Shown piece after piece: positions 18,162 to 27,132 of a DNA stretch of 64,000 bases; within the stretch, counting starts at the first letter, position 1; each line of letters starts with the position of its first letter. This DNA is from HXMU1420-13 sp965228545. Its GTDB lineage: Bacteria > Bacteroidota > Rhodothermia > Balneolales > Balneolaceae. The notes beneath the pieces were generated by a model, which saw only the letters and a list, made by a program, of their open reading frames with translations, did not search any database and was not told the DNA's origin. The DNA is taken from positions 2,294,001 through 2,358,000 of the forward strand of contig OZ245822.1 of NCBI GenBank assembly GCA_965228545.1, read 5' to 3'. The position numbers were made by a program, and so were the translations under genes.

Positions 18162-18827
18162 CTATTTCATTATCTGTGATATCGTACCGAAGCCGCGTGC
18201 CACTTGTTTTCCTAACCCTATGTATTGCGGTAATAAAAAATTGGTAGAAAATTGTCCGGTAAAGCTTAGCATGGTATTGTTTTTAAATCTGGCTTCCCGT
18301 TCGCTGGTTATTGTAACATTGGCTTCAATTCGTTCTTCAATAAAAACACCAATCCCTTTTAACATCGATAACATATTGCCTACAATCGTTCGGTTCAGGA
18401 GTGCTTGCTGTTCTTTGCGCGACGTGGATTTATACCGCTTATGGTTTGCCTGATTGAGCGCCATCCAATTGGTTTTGAACTGGTAGTGTACCAACTGCTC
18501 CGAAAATGTTGGTTCCCACCGGAACGCTTCGATCTGTTTTTGGTGAACCGGATAAATACGACCTTTAATGTTGAGTTCACGAATTTGAAGAAAGAGTTGG
18601 GGCAGCAATTCAGCTCCTTCTGCCAGGGCCACCAGCATGGGGATCTGATCCACCACTTTATACTGTACCTGCGGATAACGGTAACGGAGTTCACCATTAC
18701 CCATGTGATTGTGCAACAACACCGATTTTTCTTTAAACAAATTTCCAAAGTACCCGCGCAGCTGATGGGCATCACGTGCTTGCAGTTTAATTTCCGGAAA
18801 TCGTATGATGGTTTGGGGGATGGACAT
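18162..18827 (-). CDS. cas6: CRISPR RNA endoribonuclease Cas6
   Basis: 221 residues. The C-terminal glycine-rich loop diagnostic of Cas6 RAMP proteins is clear (IGLGKQVARGFGTI, near residues 203-216). The N-terminal region (FRGYFGNL-like segment LRGYFGNLFKEKS, then LLHNHMGNGELRYRYP) resembles the Cas6b subfamily described in type I-B and Bacteroidota loci; His39 or His41 are candidate catalytic residues. It cuts the precursor in each repeat, leaving the ATTGAAAC tag. It begins 2 bp after the cas3 stop, so it is the last gene of the interference block. Confidence 0.9.
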   Translation of the reverse strand: MSIPQTIIRFPEIKLQARDAHQLRGYFGNLFKEKSVLLHNHMGNGELRYRYPQVQYKVVDQIPMLVALAEGAELLPQLFLQIRELNIKGRIYPVHQKQIEAFRWEPTFSEQLVHYQFKTNWMALNQANHKRYKSTSRKEQQALLNRTIVGNMLSMLKGIGVFIEERIEANVTITSEREARFKNNTMLSFTGQFSTNFLLPQYIGLGKQVARGFGTISQIMK

Positions 18828-18829
18828 GG

Positions 18830-21211
18830 TTAGAAAAAAACTCCTTGTTCTTCTTCAAATTCTATTCCAGTTTCAGGATCGTAACCAAAGTCCATTTGGT
18901 TTTCAGATATTAAGAAGTAGTGTTGATCTGAATCAGAGGCATATTTCTCAGGAACTGATACTGAATATTTTGATAGTTTTTTCAATGTATTTTTGATAGT
19001 TCTCTTTTTTTCAAATGGATCATCGAATTCCGTAACAATAAGTAGTTGATACTCTTCTATCAATTGGCTGGCTTCTTCTTCAAACGCAATATAAGCCGGA
19101 TAAGTAGGGAGATTTTTGATCAGTTCAAATGCAGAGTCATGAACTTTAGGATCAAATGCCGTGGCATAATTAAGTTTCTCAATTTCTGAAAGTATAAAGT
19201 CAGATTCGTCTTTAGGTGTTATTGAAATTGTTTCGAAATATTGACGGCTTAGATCAAAAAACTCAGATTCTGCGAATTGTTTTTTTTGAGTTAATAGCTG
19301 TTGTGTAACATCCAAATCTGCCAGACTATAAATGTAGCTTGCAAATCGTTTTCCATTCGAATCCAAAAGAGAGCATAATTTTACTTCTCCTTTGTAATCA
19401 CTTGCATTTCTGTTACACCTTCCGGCTGATTGGAAAATAGAATCTAGAGGTGCAATGTCTCTATATACAATGTCTAGGTCTATATCTACACCGGCTTCAA
19501 CTAATTGAGTTGAAACAACAATTACTGGTTCTTTCGATGATCGTATATCATCAATTCTTCGAAGTCGTTCAATAGGAGGTATATTGGTAGATAGGTAAAT
19601 CAGGTTTTGGTATTCATCCTTTAAGGCTTTGTACAGTTTTTTTGAAGCCTTTATGGTATTTAAAATGATCAAGAAGCTTTTACCTGAATTTGATTCGATG
19701 TCATTGATCAATAACTCGGTGAATGCTTCAATTGTAACAGGATTTTGGAGTAAAGAAGAATCGAGATTTATTCTGTTGATAGCATTGAAAATCTCTCGTT
19801 TATTTGTTGCCAGCTCTTTTATTTCTCCTTTTTCTTCTGAAAAAATTAAGGGCATTGTAGCAGTAACGAAAACAAAAGTGATATTTAATCTGGTAGCAAG
19901 CTGAATAAGTGTATTTTTTAGCAAAGGCCAGTATTTGCTGGGAATGCTTTGTATTTCATCGAGGATGATTACTGAATTTGAAAAACTGTGGAGTTTCTTT
20001 AGTTCGTTATTCTTGCCAGTAAAAATTCCATGCAGGAATTGGTAAAAAGTGGTTACACTTATATTTGATTCGAATTGAGTAATCAAAAATTCACTTTGAT
20101 TCTCATCAATTTCATCATTATCCGTTTTTGGGCGATAATGTAATTCAGTTAAGTGGTGATTTATAATCAGGTTTTCAGAAGTGTTTTCAATGTTATTAGT
20201 ATCAAGAATTTCTTCTATAACCTTGGCATTTTGATCAATTACTGACGTAAAGGGTAAGCAGTAAATAATTTTTTCAAGATCTGATCTTTTGTCTACTAAT
20301 TTTAAAGCCGCATTAATTACGGTAAATGTTTTGCCGATTCCGGTTGGCAAATTAACAGAAAGGAAATGATCATTTTGGTTGATGGTCAGAATTTGATCAT
20401 TTACAGAATTATAGACTTGGTCACGAAGTCTGTTGAGCTCTGAATTTTGAACATTTGAGAACTTTTTCTCTTTGTAAAAATCTACAAGGTCGGAAGGTAG
20501 TTTCAGTTTATCCCGCTTAAATATCACCCCATCAAAAATACACTCTCCTTTATCCGCTGTCAAAAGTACTGAAAAGGCAAGGCTTACTTGGTAAAAAAGA
20601 TCACTGTTCAAAAGACTTTGAATCTCTCTCTTCCATTTTCTTCTAAAATGTCGGGTATTAAAGAACTCATCTATTTTTGTTTGAAATCGAGAGTGATTAA
20701 AGTCACTTACCGCGTATCCATTTAATAAAAGGATTTGCTCATATTCTTCGTAATCAGCGTTCTCACTTATAGCAGATAATACGGTAAACTGTTGTTCAGT
20801 GAAATCGAGCATATCTTCAATGTTAGTCAGGTGCCCGTGATGTCGAAGTACAGTAATAAAACCTAATAAGCTATAGAGAGGATTTTTAAACATATCTTCA
20901 ATAGCTATAAATGCCCAAATAGCTGAGATGCGGGCGTGATTTTTGTGTTTTCCTAATTGGTACTTTATTTCTTCGAATGCCTCTTGATTAATGATACCAT
21001 TATTATAGTCATGGATTGCTCGGATATAAGTTTGGAAATAGCCACTAGACTTACCAAAGTCATGGAGCAAGAGGCACAGATCTATTACTTTTTTAAGCTC
21101 GTTGTTAATGGGGATCGTGGAGTAAATAGCTCTTCCATTTTCATAAACGTTAGTTATATGATCTTTTAAGAGCTTTTCTGGATGCGACCAAAGGTTAAAA
21201 GAAAATGACAT
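18830..21211 (-). CDS. cas3: Cas3 helicase-nuclease
   Basis: 793 residues from ATG 21211, chosen because GGAG precedes it; frames reach further upstream (21298) into cas5. The N-terminal HD nuclease domain shows NLWSHPEKLLKDH, the metal-binding LLHDFGK (His50-Asp51) and KHKNHARISA. The helicase domain follows: Walker A PTGIGKTFT, DEAD-type box ILDEIQSIP, motif III VTATMP and motif VI QSAGRCNRN. Cas3 is recruited by Cascade to nick and degrade target DNA. HD and helicase are fused in one chain, as usual in type I-B. The start overlaps cas5 by 17 bp. Confidence 0.96.
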   Translation of the reverse strand: MSFSFNLWSHPEKLLKDHITNVYENGRAIYSTIPINNELKKVIDLCLLLHDFGKSSGYFQTYIRAIHDYNNGIINQEAFEEIKYQLGKHKNHARISAIWAFIAIEDMFKNPLYSLLGFITVLRHHGHLTNIEDMLDFTEQQFTVLSAISENADYEEYEQILLLNGYAVSDFNHSRFQTKIDEFFNTRHFRRKWKREIQSLLNSDLFYQVSLAFSVLLTADKGECIFDGVIFKRDKLKLPSDLVDFYKEKKFSNVQNSELNRLRDQVYNSVNDQILTINQNDHFLSVNLPTGIGKTFTVINAALKLVDKRSDLEKIIYCLPFTSVIDQNAKVIEEILDTNNIENTSENLIINHHLTELHYRPKTDNDEIDENQSEFLITQFESNISVTTFYQFLHGIFTGKNNELKKLHSFSNSVIILDEIQSIPSKYWPLLKNTLIQLATRLNITFVFVTATMPLIFSEEKGEIKELATNKREIFNAINRINLDSSLLQNPVTIEAFTELLINDIESNSGKSFLIILNTIKASKKLYKALKDEYQNLIYLSTNIPPIERLRRIDDIRSSKEPVIVVSTQLVEAGVDIDLDIVYRDIAPLDSIFQSAGRCNRNASDYKGEVKLCSLLDSNGKRFASYIYSLADLDVTQQLLTQKKQFAESEFFDLSRQYFETISITPKDESDFILSEIEKLNYATAFDPKVHDSAFELIKNLPTYPAYIAFEEEASQLIEEYQLLIVTEFDDPFEKKRTIKNTLKKLSKYSVSVPEKYASDSDQHYFLISENQMDFGYDPETGIEFEEEQGVFF

Positions 21212-21911
21212 GTTCTCCATTTGATAGAGTAACCGCCTGTTCGATATTTGCTTCAATAGGCTCACCTTTTCGTTCGTAGGCAAATTCCCGGTATTCAATT
21301 ACTTCACGATTATTTTTCATTTTCATTGGTAAGGTTTCCGTGAAAATCTCTACTTCATCAAAAGTTATTTCCGAAGCGGAAGTAATGAAATCCGTTGGAA
21401 TGATACTATGAATGGAGTTTTTACCTGACAGAGAGGATTCGATACTGGTTTCCTGAACATGTTCAAAATTGGCCAAAGCTTCGGAAATACCAATGGATAA
21501 TGTATACACCGAACTATGAGAAAAGAGATGCTTCTTTATTTGCCGGTAAACTTCAACATTCTCTGTTTTAAGATAGATTCGATAACGCACATCTTTCACA
21601 AATTCGATATTGGTAGGCTTATGATTTTCAAATCTGGAAAAATGCTTTTTAGAAGTTGTTTTGAGCAGATTTTCAGGAATTACAACTTTTTTAATAGGGT
21701 TTATAACTCGTATAGAGATATCAACATCATGAAAATATTCGGGAGATATCTCTTTATCTATTCCAATTAAAGCTCCCAAAATTCCCCTTATAACTGTTCC
21801 CGGAGGAATAGCAAAAGAAAGGGGAGACATGGTGGTGTAATACTTTTTCAATTGCGCATAATCTGCGAACAAATCGAAAAGCAAAACCGGTTGTTTTTTT
21901 AATGATTCCAT
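21195..21911 (-). CDS. cas5b: Cascade subunit Cas5 (type I-B)
   Basis: 238 residues. The N-terminal RAMP fold is recognisable in LLFDLFADYAQLKKYYTT and the following MSPLSFAIPPGTVIRGILGALIG, which matches the Cas5 'SYp-PppTtl-GlL-ailG' pattern of the Cas5h/Cas5b group. It binds the 5' handle of the crRNA and holds Cas8b in the complex. The gene overlaps the end of cas7 by 13 bp and the start of cas3 by 17 bp, so the block is translationally coupled. Confidence 0.92.
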   Translation of the reverse strand: MESLKKQPVLLFDLFADYAQLKKYYTTMSPLSFAIPPGTVIRGILGALIGIDKEISPEYFHDVDISIRVINPIKKVVIPENLLKTTSKKHFSRFENHKPTNIEFVKDVRYRIYLKTENVEVYRQIKKHLFSHSSVYTLSIGISEALANFEHVQETSIESSLSGKNSIHSIIPTDFITSASEITFDEVEIFTETLPMKMKNNREVIEYREFAYERKGEPIEANIEQAVTLSNGEHVIFF

Positions 21912-22765
21912 CCGCTTAGTGTAATTCTATCTCCTTTCACTGTATCAATACTGTCGATGTTATCTGCGTATTTATTCAATACATCAGATAAAGCAGACAA
22001 GTCGATGGTTACATCAGAAATATCCCGGATTTTTTCATCGGGTTTTTCGGAACTGAGAGCTACATATTTGTCTAAATCACCAATAAAGAAATGAGGTGTG
22101 CTGTGTTTGATTTTCACTAACAAACGGGGAATGTGTCCCATTTTAGATCTTGAGATAAGGTTTTTGGTACCTTCCCACATTGCTTCATAAAACTCAGTCA
22201 CATCGCTTTCACTCAGGCCGGTATCTTTCGCCGCATTTTCATTAATTACTCCATAAAATGCGATTAGGGAATAGGGTAATACATATTCCTCTCGAAAAGT
22301 TTGTTGCTTTGCTCCCGCTTTAGATGCAAAAGCTCCGGTCCCTTTTATATGTTTTAGTTCAACTTTATGGAGCGATCTTCCCATTTTGAACTGAATGGGA
22401 CCAGTAAACTTGAATGAATCTTTATCTAAGGGTAGCACACCTCCAAAAAGACGAATATCAATACATTTATTTAATACATCCTCTCTAGAATCAAAATTAC
22501 TTGAGCGTTCTTTACCGTCTTGTAGTCCTCCTTTTTTAGATTCTAATTGACGTACAAAAATGTCTTTCTCATTTTTTCCATTATATCCTTTAAAATTAAA
22601 AAGGAAATCACGAATGGTTCTCTTCAAACGTACATCAGTTACAATATTAATCCCGGTTTCTTCGTCAATCCGTGGTTTGTTTTCATCCATGGGATCGCCA
22701 TTTGGATTAGCATCAGTTACATCATAGATAAAGAGAAATTCTTCCCGATTTGAAATTACAGCCAT
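21899..22765 (-). CDS. cas7: Cascade backbone subunit Cas7 (Csh2 type)
   Basis: 288 residues. The start, REEFLFIYDVTDANPNGDP, followed by NKPRIDEETGINIVTDVRLKR, is the hallmark of Cas7/Csh2 proteins of type I-B. Several copies polymerise along the spacer part of the crRNA to form the Cascade backbone. The gene lies 1 nt after cas8b and overlaps cas5 by 13 bp. Confidence 0.95.
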   Translation of the reverse strand: MAVISNREEFLFIYDVTDANPNGDPMDENKPRIDEETGINIVTDVRLKRTIRDFLFNFKGYNGKNEKDIFVRQLESKKGGLQDGKERSSNFDSREDVLNKCIDIRLFGGVLPLDKDSFKFTGPIQFKMGRSLHKVELKHIKGTGAFASKAGAKQQTFREEYVLPYSLIAFYGVINENAAKDTGLSESDVTEFYEAMWEGTKNLISRSKMGHIPRLLVKIKHSTPHFFIGDLDKYVALSSEKPDEKIRDISDVTIDLSALSDVLNKYADNIDSIDTVKGDRITLSGWNH

Positions 22766-22766
22766 G

Positions 22767-24530
22767 TTATTCTCCGCTATTAGTTTGGTTTTCTTTTTCT
22801 GTTTTAAATTCCTTTGCCAGATTCATTCCCATTGTGAAATAGAAACTGATTTCATTATCACTTAGCTCGAATTTAGAGGTCAGCAAATAATGAGAAATTG
22901 ATTCTTCTAATTCCCTGTAGTAGTTCTTTCCATATTGTTCAAGTTTTTCAATGGCTTCAGGGAGCAAGCGCTTTATAATTTTTTCATTAAGCTTCAGGGA
23001 ATTGAGTCGAGATCTGAAAGGAGTCGCATTTCGTTCCTGATATTGAATACTCAATAGTTTTTGAATTAATACTCCCTCAAGGAATACTGCTTTTTTTGTA
23101 GCAGAATCACCGGAGTTAAAAAACTCTGAGTGTTCCTCGAAGAAGTGTTCATACTTATTATTCATAGTTACCTCTTCGGTAGGTTTGGTTTGTGGAATGA
23201 GATATAGCTTTTGTAAAAGCTTGAAGATGAGAATGGCTTTTAAAACCGTGGTTGGATACAACTCATCTTTGGCAAAATCTGTTTGAAATTTGTTCACAAC
23301 CCGCCGTATTAAATAGTCATTATCAATTTTCTTTTGCATAAAAATTGAACGCACTATTTCCAGAAAGGCCGCTTGCTCTGGAACAAATTCCTTAATGTGC
23401 CGGAAGGTAAAACTCAGATCATATTGATCTTTTTTACCCAACTGTTTAAAAATGGAATGATCTTCACTTTCTTTTTTTGCTGAATGAATTTTTCGTGCAT
23501 AGGAAGGAAAAACATCTTCTATGGAAGCCAAAATTTTGAATTCAGAATTGTTCTTCTCATAGAAAAAGAGAGTATAATTGGCTGCATTATTCTTTTCAGC
23601 AAGTAAATCAATTAAATCTGTTTCCAAGCTTTTATTGCTTACTCCTTCTCTTGTGATACAGAATTTCTTGAATTCTTGTATATACTCTAGAAAATCGATA
23701 TCTGCATCAATCTCTAAAACACGCTCTGGAACAAGAAAATAACTATACCCACAGAATCGAAAATCCAAATATTTTTCTAAGAATTTTTGAGCTCTTTCTA
23801 AGTATTCAGCACCCTTTGGTGAAACAGGAAAATTCTTCCATGCAAATCTAGCATCAAACCCACCTGGAACTGCTGCAAGTTCGGTCTTTACTGCATAAAA
23901 CTCATATGGAGAAACATAACCCCAAATGGTATGCTTGTTTTCATTGGTAATTGAGCACAGCTTGTTACTGGCTTCATACTTTTTACCCTTATATAGATAG
24001 TACTCTTTTTTTCCAGTTTTATCCTTCAATCTTTGAATAACTTCTTTAAAAACAGGATACTCTCCAATATAATACCCCTCTAATTTCAGACTGAAAGCAA
24101 ATCGTGTAAAGTCTTTAAGTCGACTTTCCATTTCGGTTTTTATATTGTCGTTGGTTTTTAACTCTTCAATAATTCCTTCAAAGTGGCTTCTGTTTTTTTC
24201 AAGGATGTAGATAAATTTCTTGCCGTATTTGCTATCTCTTAGATCGATCTCTCCTAAATCGTTTTTGAATTCATTGATTGAATAAACGTCAATAGTTGGA
24301 AATTCAGATGTTTGCCTACCCTTTGCAGACTTCATTAAATACTTTTCAACATAAGATTTACTGTAGTCTTCAATTGAAATTCCACTAAACTTCCACACAT
24401 CACTACTATCTAACTTAAAGTTTAAGAAAACAATATTCTCTACTTCATATTCTAGATTCAATCCCAAGGGATTATCGGGAAACATATCCTCCGGAATGAT
24501 TTTTCCAAGTTTTGCTAGTTTTTGAATCAT
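22767..24530 (-). CDS. cas8b: Cascade large subunit Cas8b (Csh1/TM1802 type)
   Basis: 587 residues, the first gene of the cas operon. Sequence and length fit the Cas8b/Csh1 family. A zinc-finger-like pair of cysteines is not obvious; SNKLCSITNENKHTIWGY and DFRFCGYSYFLVPE are recognisable middle segments of the family. The highly charged C-terminal helical region probably corresponds to the Cas11-like part, which in many type I-B systems is also made from an internal start. Cas8b recognises the PAM and recruits Cas3. Assignment rests mainly on context plus family resemblance, as Cas8 proteins diverge strongly. Confidence 0.88.
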   Translation of the reverse strand: MIQKLAKLGKIIPEDMFPDNPLGLNLEYEVENIVFLNFKLDSSDVWKFSGISIEDYSKSYVEKYLMKSAKGRQTSEFPTIDVYSINEFKNDLGEIDLRDSKYGKKFIYILEKNRSHFEGIIEELKTNDNIKTEMESRLKDFTRFAFSLKLEGYYIGEYPVFKEVIQRLKDKTGKKEYYLYKGKKYEASNKLCSITNENKHTIWGYVSPYEFYAVKTELAAVPGGFDARFAWKNFPVSPKGAEYLERAQKFLEKYLDFRFCGYSYFLVPERVLEIDADIDFLEYIQEFKKFCITREGVSNKSLETDLIDLLAEKNNAANYTLFFYEKNNSEFKILASIEDVFPSYARKIHSAKKESEDHSIFKQLGKKDQYDLSFTFRHIKEFVPEQAAFLEIVRSIFMQKKIDNDYLIRRVVNKFQTDFAKDELYPTTVLKAILIFKLLQKLYLIPQTKPTEEVTMNNKYEHFFEEHSEFFNSGDSATKKAVFLEGVLIQKLLSIQYQERNATPFRSRLNSLKLNEKIIKRLLPEAIEKLEQYGKNYYRELEESISHYLLTSKFELSDNEISFYFTMGMNLAKEFKTEKENQTNSGE

Positions 24531-24803
24531 TTTAATATTTCTTTTTAAATCTCATTGAATCTACACCCCGACTGTGCCACATCCTGTCACCCTTCTCCTA
24601 CAAAAAATTGTTCTCGCACGGAATATTTGAAGTGTAAATGCAGACATATCAATACCACCAAGTTGGTTTATCATTAAGCTCGCAGCGAGCCGACCATCAT
24701 TGTTGTACGTCCTTCCGTGCTACCCCGATTCGAATAGCTTGCCTTTTGGAGAGTAGGTTATTTTTAGATTTACTGCAAATCAATAACAAGAGTTTACAAA
24801 TAA
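24531..24803. other. Upstream region of the cas operon
   Basis: No gene is supported in these 273 bp. A short palindrome, GCTCGCAGCGAGC, lies at 24678-24690. The cas operon promoter should be here, on the minus strand, but no convincing Bacteroidota-type promoter (TAnnTTTG) was found by eye. A 61-residue frame on the plus strand has no recognisable features. Confidence 0.4.
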
Positions 24804-24837
24804 AAAGCCCACTATCTCTATAGAAACAGTGGGCTTT
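24804..24837 (-). terminator. Intrinsic terminator after intact DUF427 gene
   Basis: Perfect 10-bp inverted repeat AAAGCCCACT / AGTGGGCTTT with a 14-nt loop; minus-strand read-out continues TTTTTATTTG. It isolates the DUF427-DUF423 transcript from the cas operon promoter downstream. Confidence 0.85.
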
Positions 24838-24869
24838 AGCTCAGAATTTGTAGCTACTTATTCAATCAC

Positions 24870-25151
24870 TCACTCAGTTACTTCAACCCCTTTCCAAAAG
24901 GCAACATGATTTTTAATCTCGGAGGCAGCATCTTTTGGGTTTGGGTAATACCAAGCAGCATTTTGATTTTCTCTCCCATCTACTTCCAGTGAATAGTAAC
25001 TTGCCGTTCCTTTCCAAGGGCACACTGTTTGGTGGGAAGTTTTTTTAAAGAACTCTTCGTTGATCGAGTCCGACGGGAAATAATGGTTGCTTTCAATAAT
25101 AATGGTTTGATCGCTTTCGGCTAACACTTTACCATTCCATACTGCTTTCAT
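24870..25151 (-). CDS. DUF427 domain protein
   Basis: 93 residues, the full length of the small DUF427 family. It starts MKAVWNGKVLAESD and contains CPWKGTASYYSLEVDG and ENQNAAWYYPNP, the conserved core of this beta-rich single-domain family of unknown biochemical role. It is followed by a strong terminator and lies 8 bp after a DUF423 gene, so the two form a short operon. A 5'-truncated relative sits at 12491-12706 on the far side of the CRISPR-Cas locus. Confidence 0.9.
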   Translation of the reverse strand: MKAVWNGKVLAESDQTIIIESNHYFPSDSINEEFFKKTSHQTVCPWKGTASYYSLEVDGRENQNAAWYYPNPKDAASEIKNHVAFWKGVEVTE

Positions 25152-25159
25152 AGTGCTGA

Positions 25160-25546
25160 TTAATTAGTTAATGATTGTTTATTGCCAACCACTTTTACCC
25201 CAAATAAAATCCAGCCAACAATTAACAGAACACCGCCGATTGGAGTTATGGCTCCAAAAATGCCTATATCGGTTAAGCAAAGTATGTAAAGCGAACCGGA
25301 AAAAATTATCATCCCGGAAAGAATAAGATAGGCCGTAAATGTAATCTCCGTTTTTAATTGATGCTGAATTACTGCAATTAGCATCACACCCAGCGCATTC
25401 CAGGTGTGATAGAAAACCGCAGTTTCCCAGGTGTTTAAGCGATCCGAAGTAAGTACATTCTCTAAAGCATGTGCACCGAATGCTCCCAATGCTATTGCTG
25501 CTGCCAATAAAAACGCAGATAATCTAATTAATGAAGTACTCTGCAT
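25160..25546 (-). CDS. DUF423 family membrane protein
   Basis: 128 residues with four membrane helices. The N-terminal signature ALGAFGAHALENVL followed by WETAVFYHTWNALG is typical of the DUF423 (YgdD-like) family of small inner membrane proteins with unknown function. It lies 8 bp upstream of DUF427 and 11 bp after the DUF6263-like gene in the same direction, so all three may be co-transcribed. Confidence 0.9.
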   Translation of the reverse strand: MQSTSLIRLSAFLLAAAIALGAFGAHALENVLTSDRLNTWETAVFYHTWNALGVMLIAVIQHQLKTEITFTAYLILSGMIIFSGSLYILCLTDIGIFGAITPIGGVLLIVGWILFGVKVVGNKQSLTN

Positions 25547-25557
25547 CTATACTGTGT

Positions 25558-26409
25558 TTATTCGGTAGTAAATGTTGTATTGGTGGTAGTACGAATCGTC
25601 ATAGGAATTTGCATGCCTTGTGCGCTCGCATTGCCAGAAATGTCATTTACACTTTCGAAGCTGGTTGGTAGTCCGGTTGCCGGATCTAAATTATAGGTAG
25701 CTTTTTGCGTTCCTTCTAACTTCAGATCAACATTGGTGCCCATCTGAACGGTTGTAGCTTCAATATTGATTTCGCTGTTTGCTTCGATGGTAGAATCATC
25801 GGTATAGCCATAGGTGGTGGTCATCTCAACCGGCATGTTGTTCATGTTCGTGTCTTCATTGCGTGTCCATTCGTTGGCGTCATTACCTGGATAAAAACTA
25901 AACCGCTGACGCAATCCGGTGCGGATGATGTCTTCGCTAAAGCTGGCTGCTAGCTGTGCCTGCATTTGTGGATTATTATCAACTTTTGAATTTACCATCT
26001 CCATAAGCTCTTCCAGCCCGTTCACTTCTATAATTTCGCCATTCTCTGTCATGGTAAAAGTATATGAAGTGCCTTTAATAGCGGCATACAGCCCGTTATC
26101 AGAGGTCGGGTCTTCAGAATCCATAGTCATGTTCATCATCGGCGATTGTACTTCAGTTTTTTGGCTAAGTGTTGTTACTTTTATTGTATAAATGCCGTCA
26201 GACTTTCCGAGTACTTCAATACGTTCTGCTGAATTATTTGAAGTGCTGATTGTATTTGGTGCTCCCATTATGATTTGGGAAATTTCCTGACTTTGAGCCA
26301 CATTAACAGTAAAGGTAGTACCAGTTTCAAGATTGTAAGAGCGAACCTGTGCCGTTAACGTGATGCTGCACAGTGCAATAATTGTAAAAAGTGAAAGAAG
26401 CTTTTGCAT
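25558..26409 (-). CDS. Exported protein, DUF6263-like
   Basis: 283 residues with a signal peptide (MQKLLSLFTIIALCSITLTAQ). The mature chain resembles secreted proteins with a repeated beta structure, such as LETGTTFTVNVAQSQEIS, GTSYTFTMTENGEIIEV and LKLEGTQKATYNLDPATGLP, the last typical of DUF6263-like proteins whose C-terminal half tracks a 'converted to' property value. No catalytic residues are seen. The family link is a pattern match from memory and is moderately certain. Confidence 0.7.
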   Translation of the reverse strand: MQKLLSLFTIIALCSITLTAQVRSYNLETGTTFTVNVAQSQEISQIIMGAPNTISTSNNSAERIEVLGKSDGIYTIKVTTLSQKTEVQSPMMNMTMDSEDPTSDNGLYAAIKGTSYTFTMTENGEIIEVNGLEELMEMVNSKVDNNPQMQAQLAASFSEDIIRTGLRQRFSFYPGNDANEWTRNEDTNMNNMPVEMTTTYGYTDDSTIEANSEINIEATTVQMGTNVDLKLEGTQKATYNLDPATGLPTSFESVNDISGNASAQGMQIPMTIRTTTNTTFTTE

Positions 26410-26538
26410 AGCTGAATTTTGAGGATTATTAAAGTTGATGAAAGTAAGAAATCTAAATGATTGTAGCTTTTATTTGGTTAGATGATTAGTTACAAAAGGT
26501 TCGTTAACTTTAGCACTCATTTTTAAATAATCGAAATT

Positions 26539-27039
26539 ATGACAAACGGAAAGATTTTAGCCTTTGGCGGTATTTTTACCATTGCGTTCGCTGCCTTTTT
26601 ATTCTGGCCACAGAACGAAGATACTACTCAGCCATCTACTACTTTAGTAAGCGCAAATGACGAAAAAGTGGAAGTAGTGATGTATAAGCGCGAAACCTGC
26701 ATGTGTTGTGCAAAATGGGCCGATCATATGGAAACTGCAGAATTCAAAGTAGAACAGGTGGTTCCTGAAGATCTGTTTGCAATTAAAGACGAAGCGGGTG
26801 TTCCGCAGGAATTAGCAAGTTGCCACACCGCAAAAGTTGGTGGGTATATTGTAGAAGGTCATGTTCCTTTAGAGGATGTTCGCAGGTTGTTGGATGAAAA
26901 ACCGGATGCAATCGGGATTACGGTTCCGGGAATGCCCATTGGTTCTCCGGGGATGGAAGTGGAAGGCCGCCCTGCTGATAACTACGATGTGCTGCTTATT
27001 CATAATGACGGCACAACCAGCGTTTGGGCCTCGCATTAA
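26539..27039 (+). CDS. DUF411 family metal-binding protein
   Basis: 166 residues. One N-terminal membrane helix (residues 5-23) anchors the protein, and the rest is the DUF411 domain. Its key site is CMCCAKW (Cys-x-Cys-Cys, residues 55-58 region) after the VVMYKRETC strand, and SCHTAKVGGYIVEGHVP follows, with His residues that usually complete the copper site. DUF411 proteins are found with copper resistance and respiratory copper genes. It faces away from the SCO/PCu(A)C pair just downstream, an arrangement that supports a copper role. Confidence 0.88.
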   Translation: MTNGKILAFGGIFTIAFAAFLFWPQNEDTTQPSTTLVSANDEKVEVVMYKRETCMCCAKWADHMETAEFKVEQVVPEDLFAIKDEAGVPQELASCHTAKVGGYIVEGHVPLEDVRRLLDEKPDAIGITVPGMPIGSPGMEVEGRPADNYDVLLIHNDGTTSVWASH

Positions 27040-27064
27040 CACAGAAAGTGATTTATTAAAGCAA

Positions 27065-27088
27065 AAAGGCTTCGTATATGGAGCCTTT
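27065..27088 (+). terminator. Intrinsic terminator after DUF411 gene
   Basis: AAAGGCT / AGCCTTT stem (7 bp) with a 10-nt loop, followed by CTTTTTAT on the plus strand, 25 bp after the DUF411 stop codon. Confidence 0.8.
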
Positions 27089-27132
27089 CTTTTTATGTGA
27101 AAGACAAGACCTATAATTCGATACAGAAAAAT

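Noticed and set aside
24638..24823. 61-codon plus-strand frame upstream of the cas operon
   Set aside because: No motif, no ribosome binding site, and it runs into the DUF427 terminator.
12491..25151. A recent composite transposon carrying the CRISPR-Cas locus
   Set aside because: The flanking DUF427 copies are diverged and no transposase, integrase or terminal inverted repeats were found.
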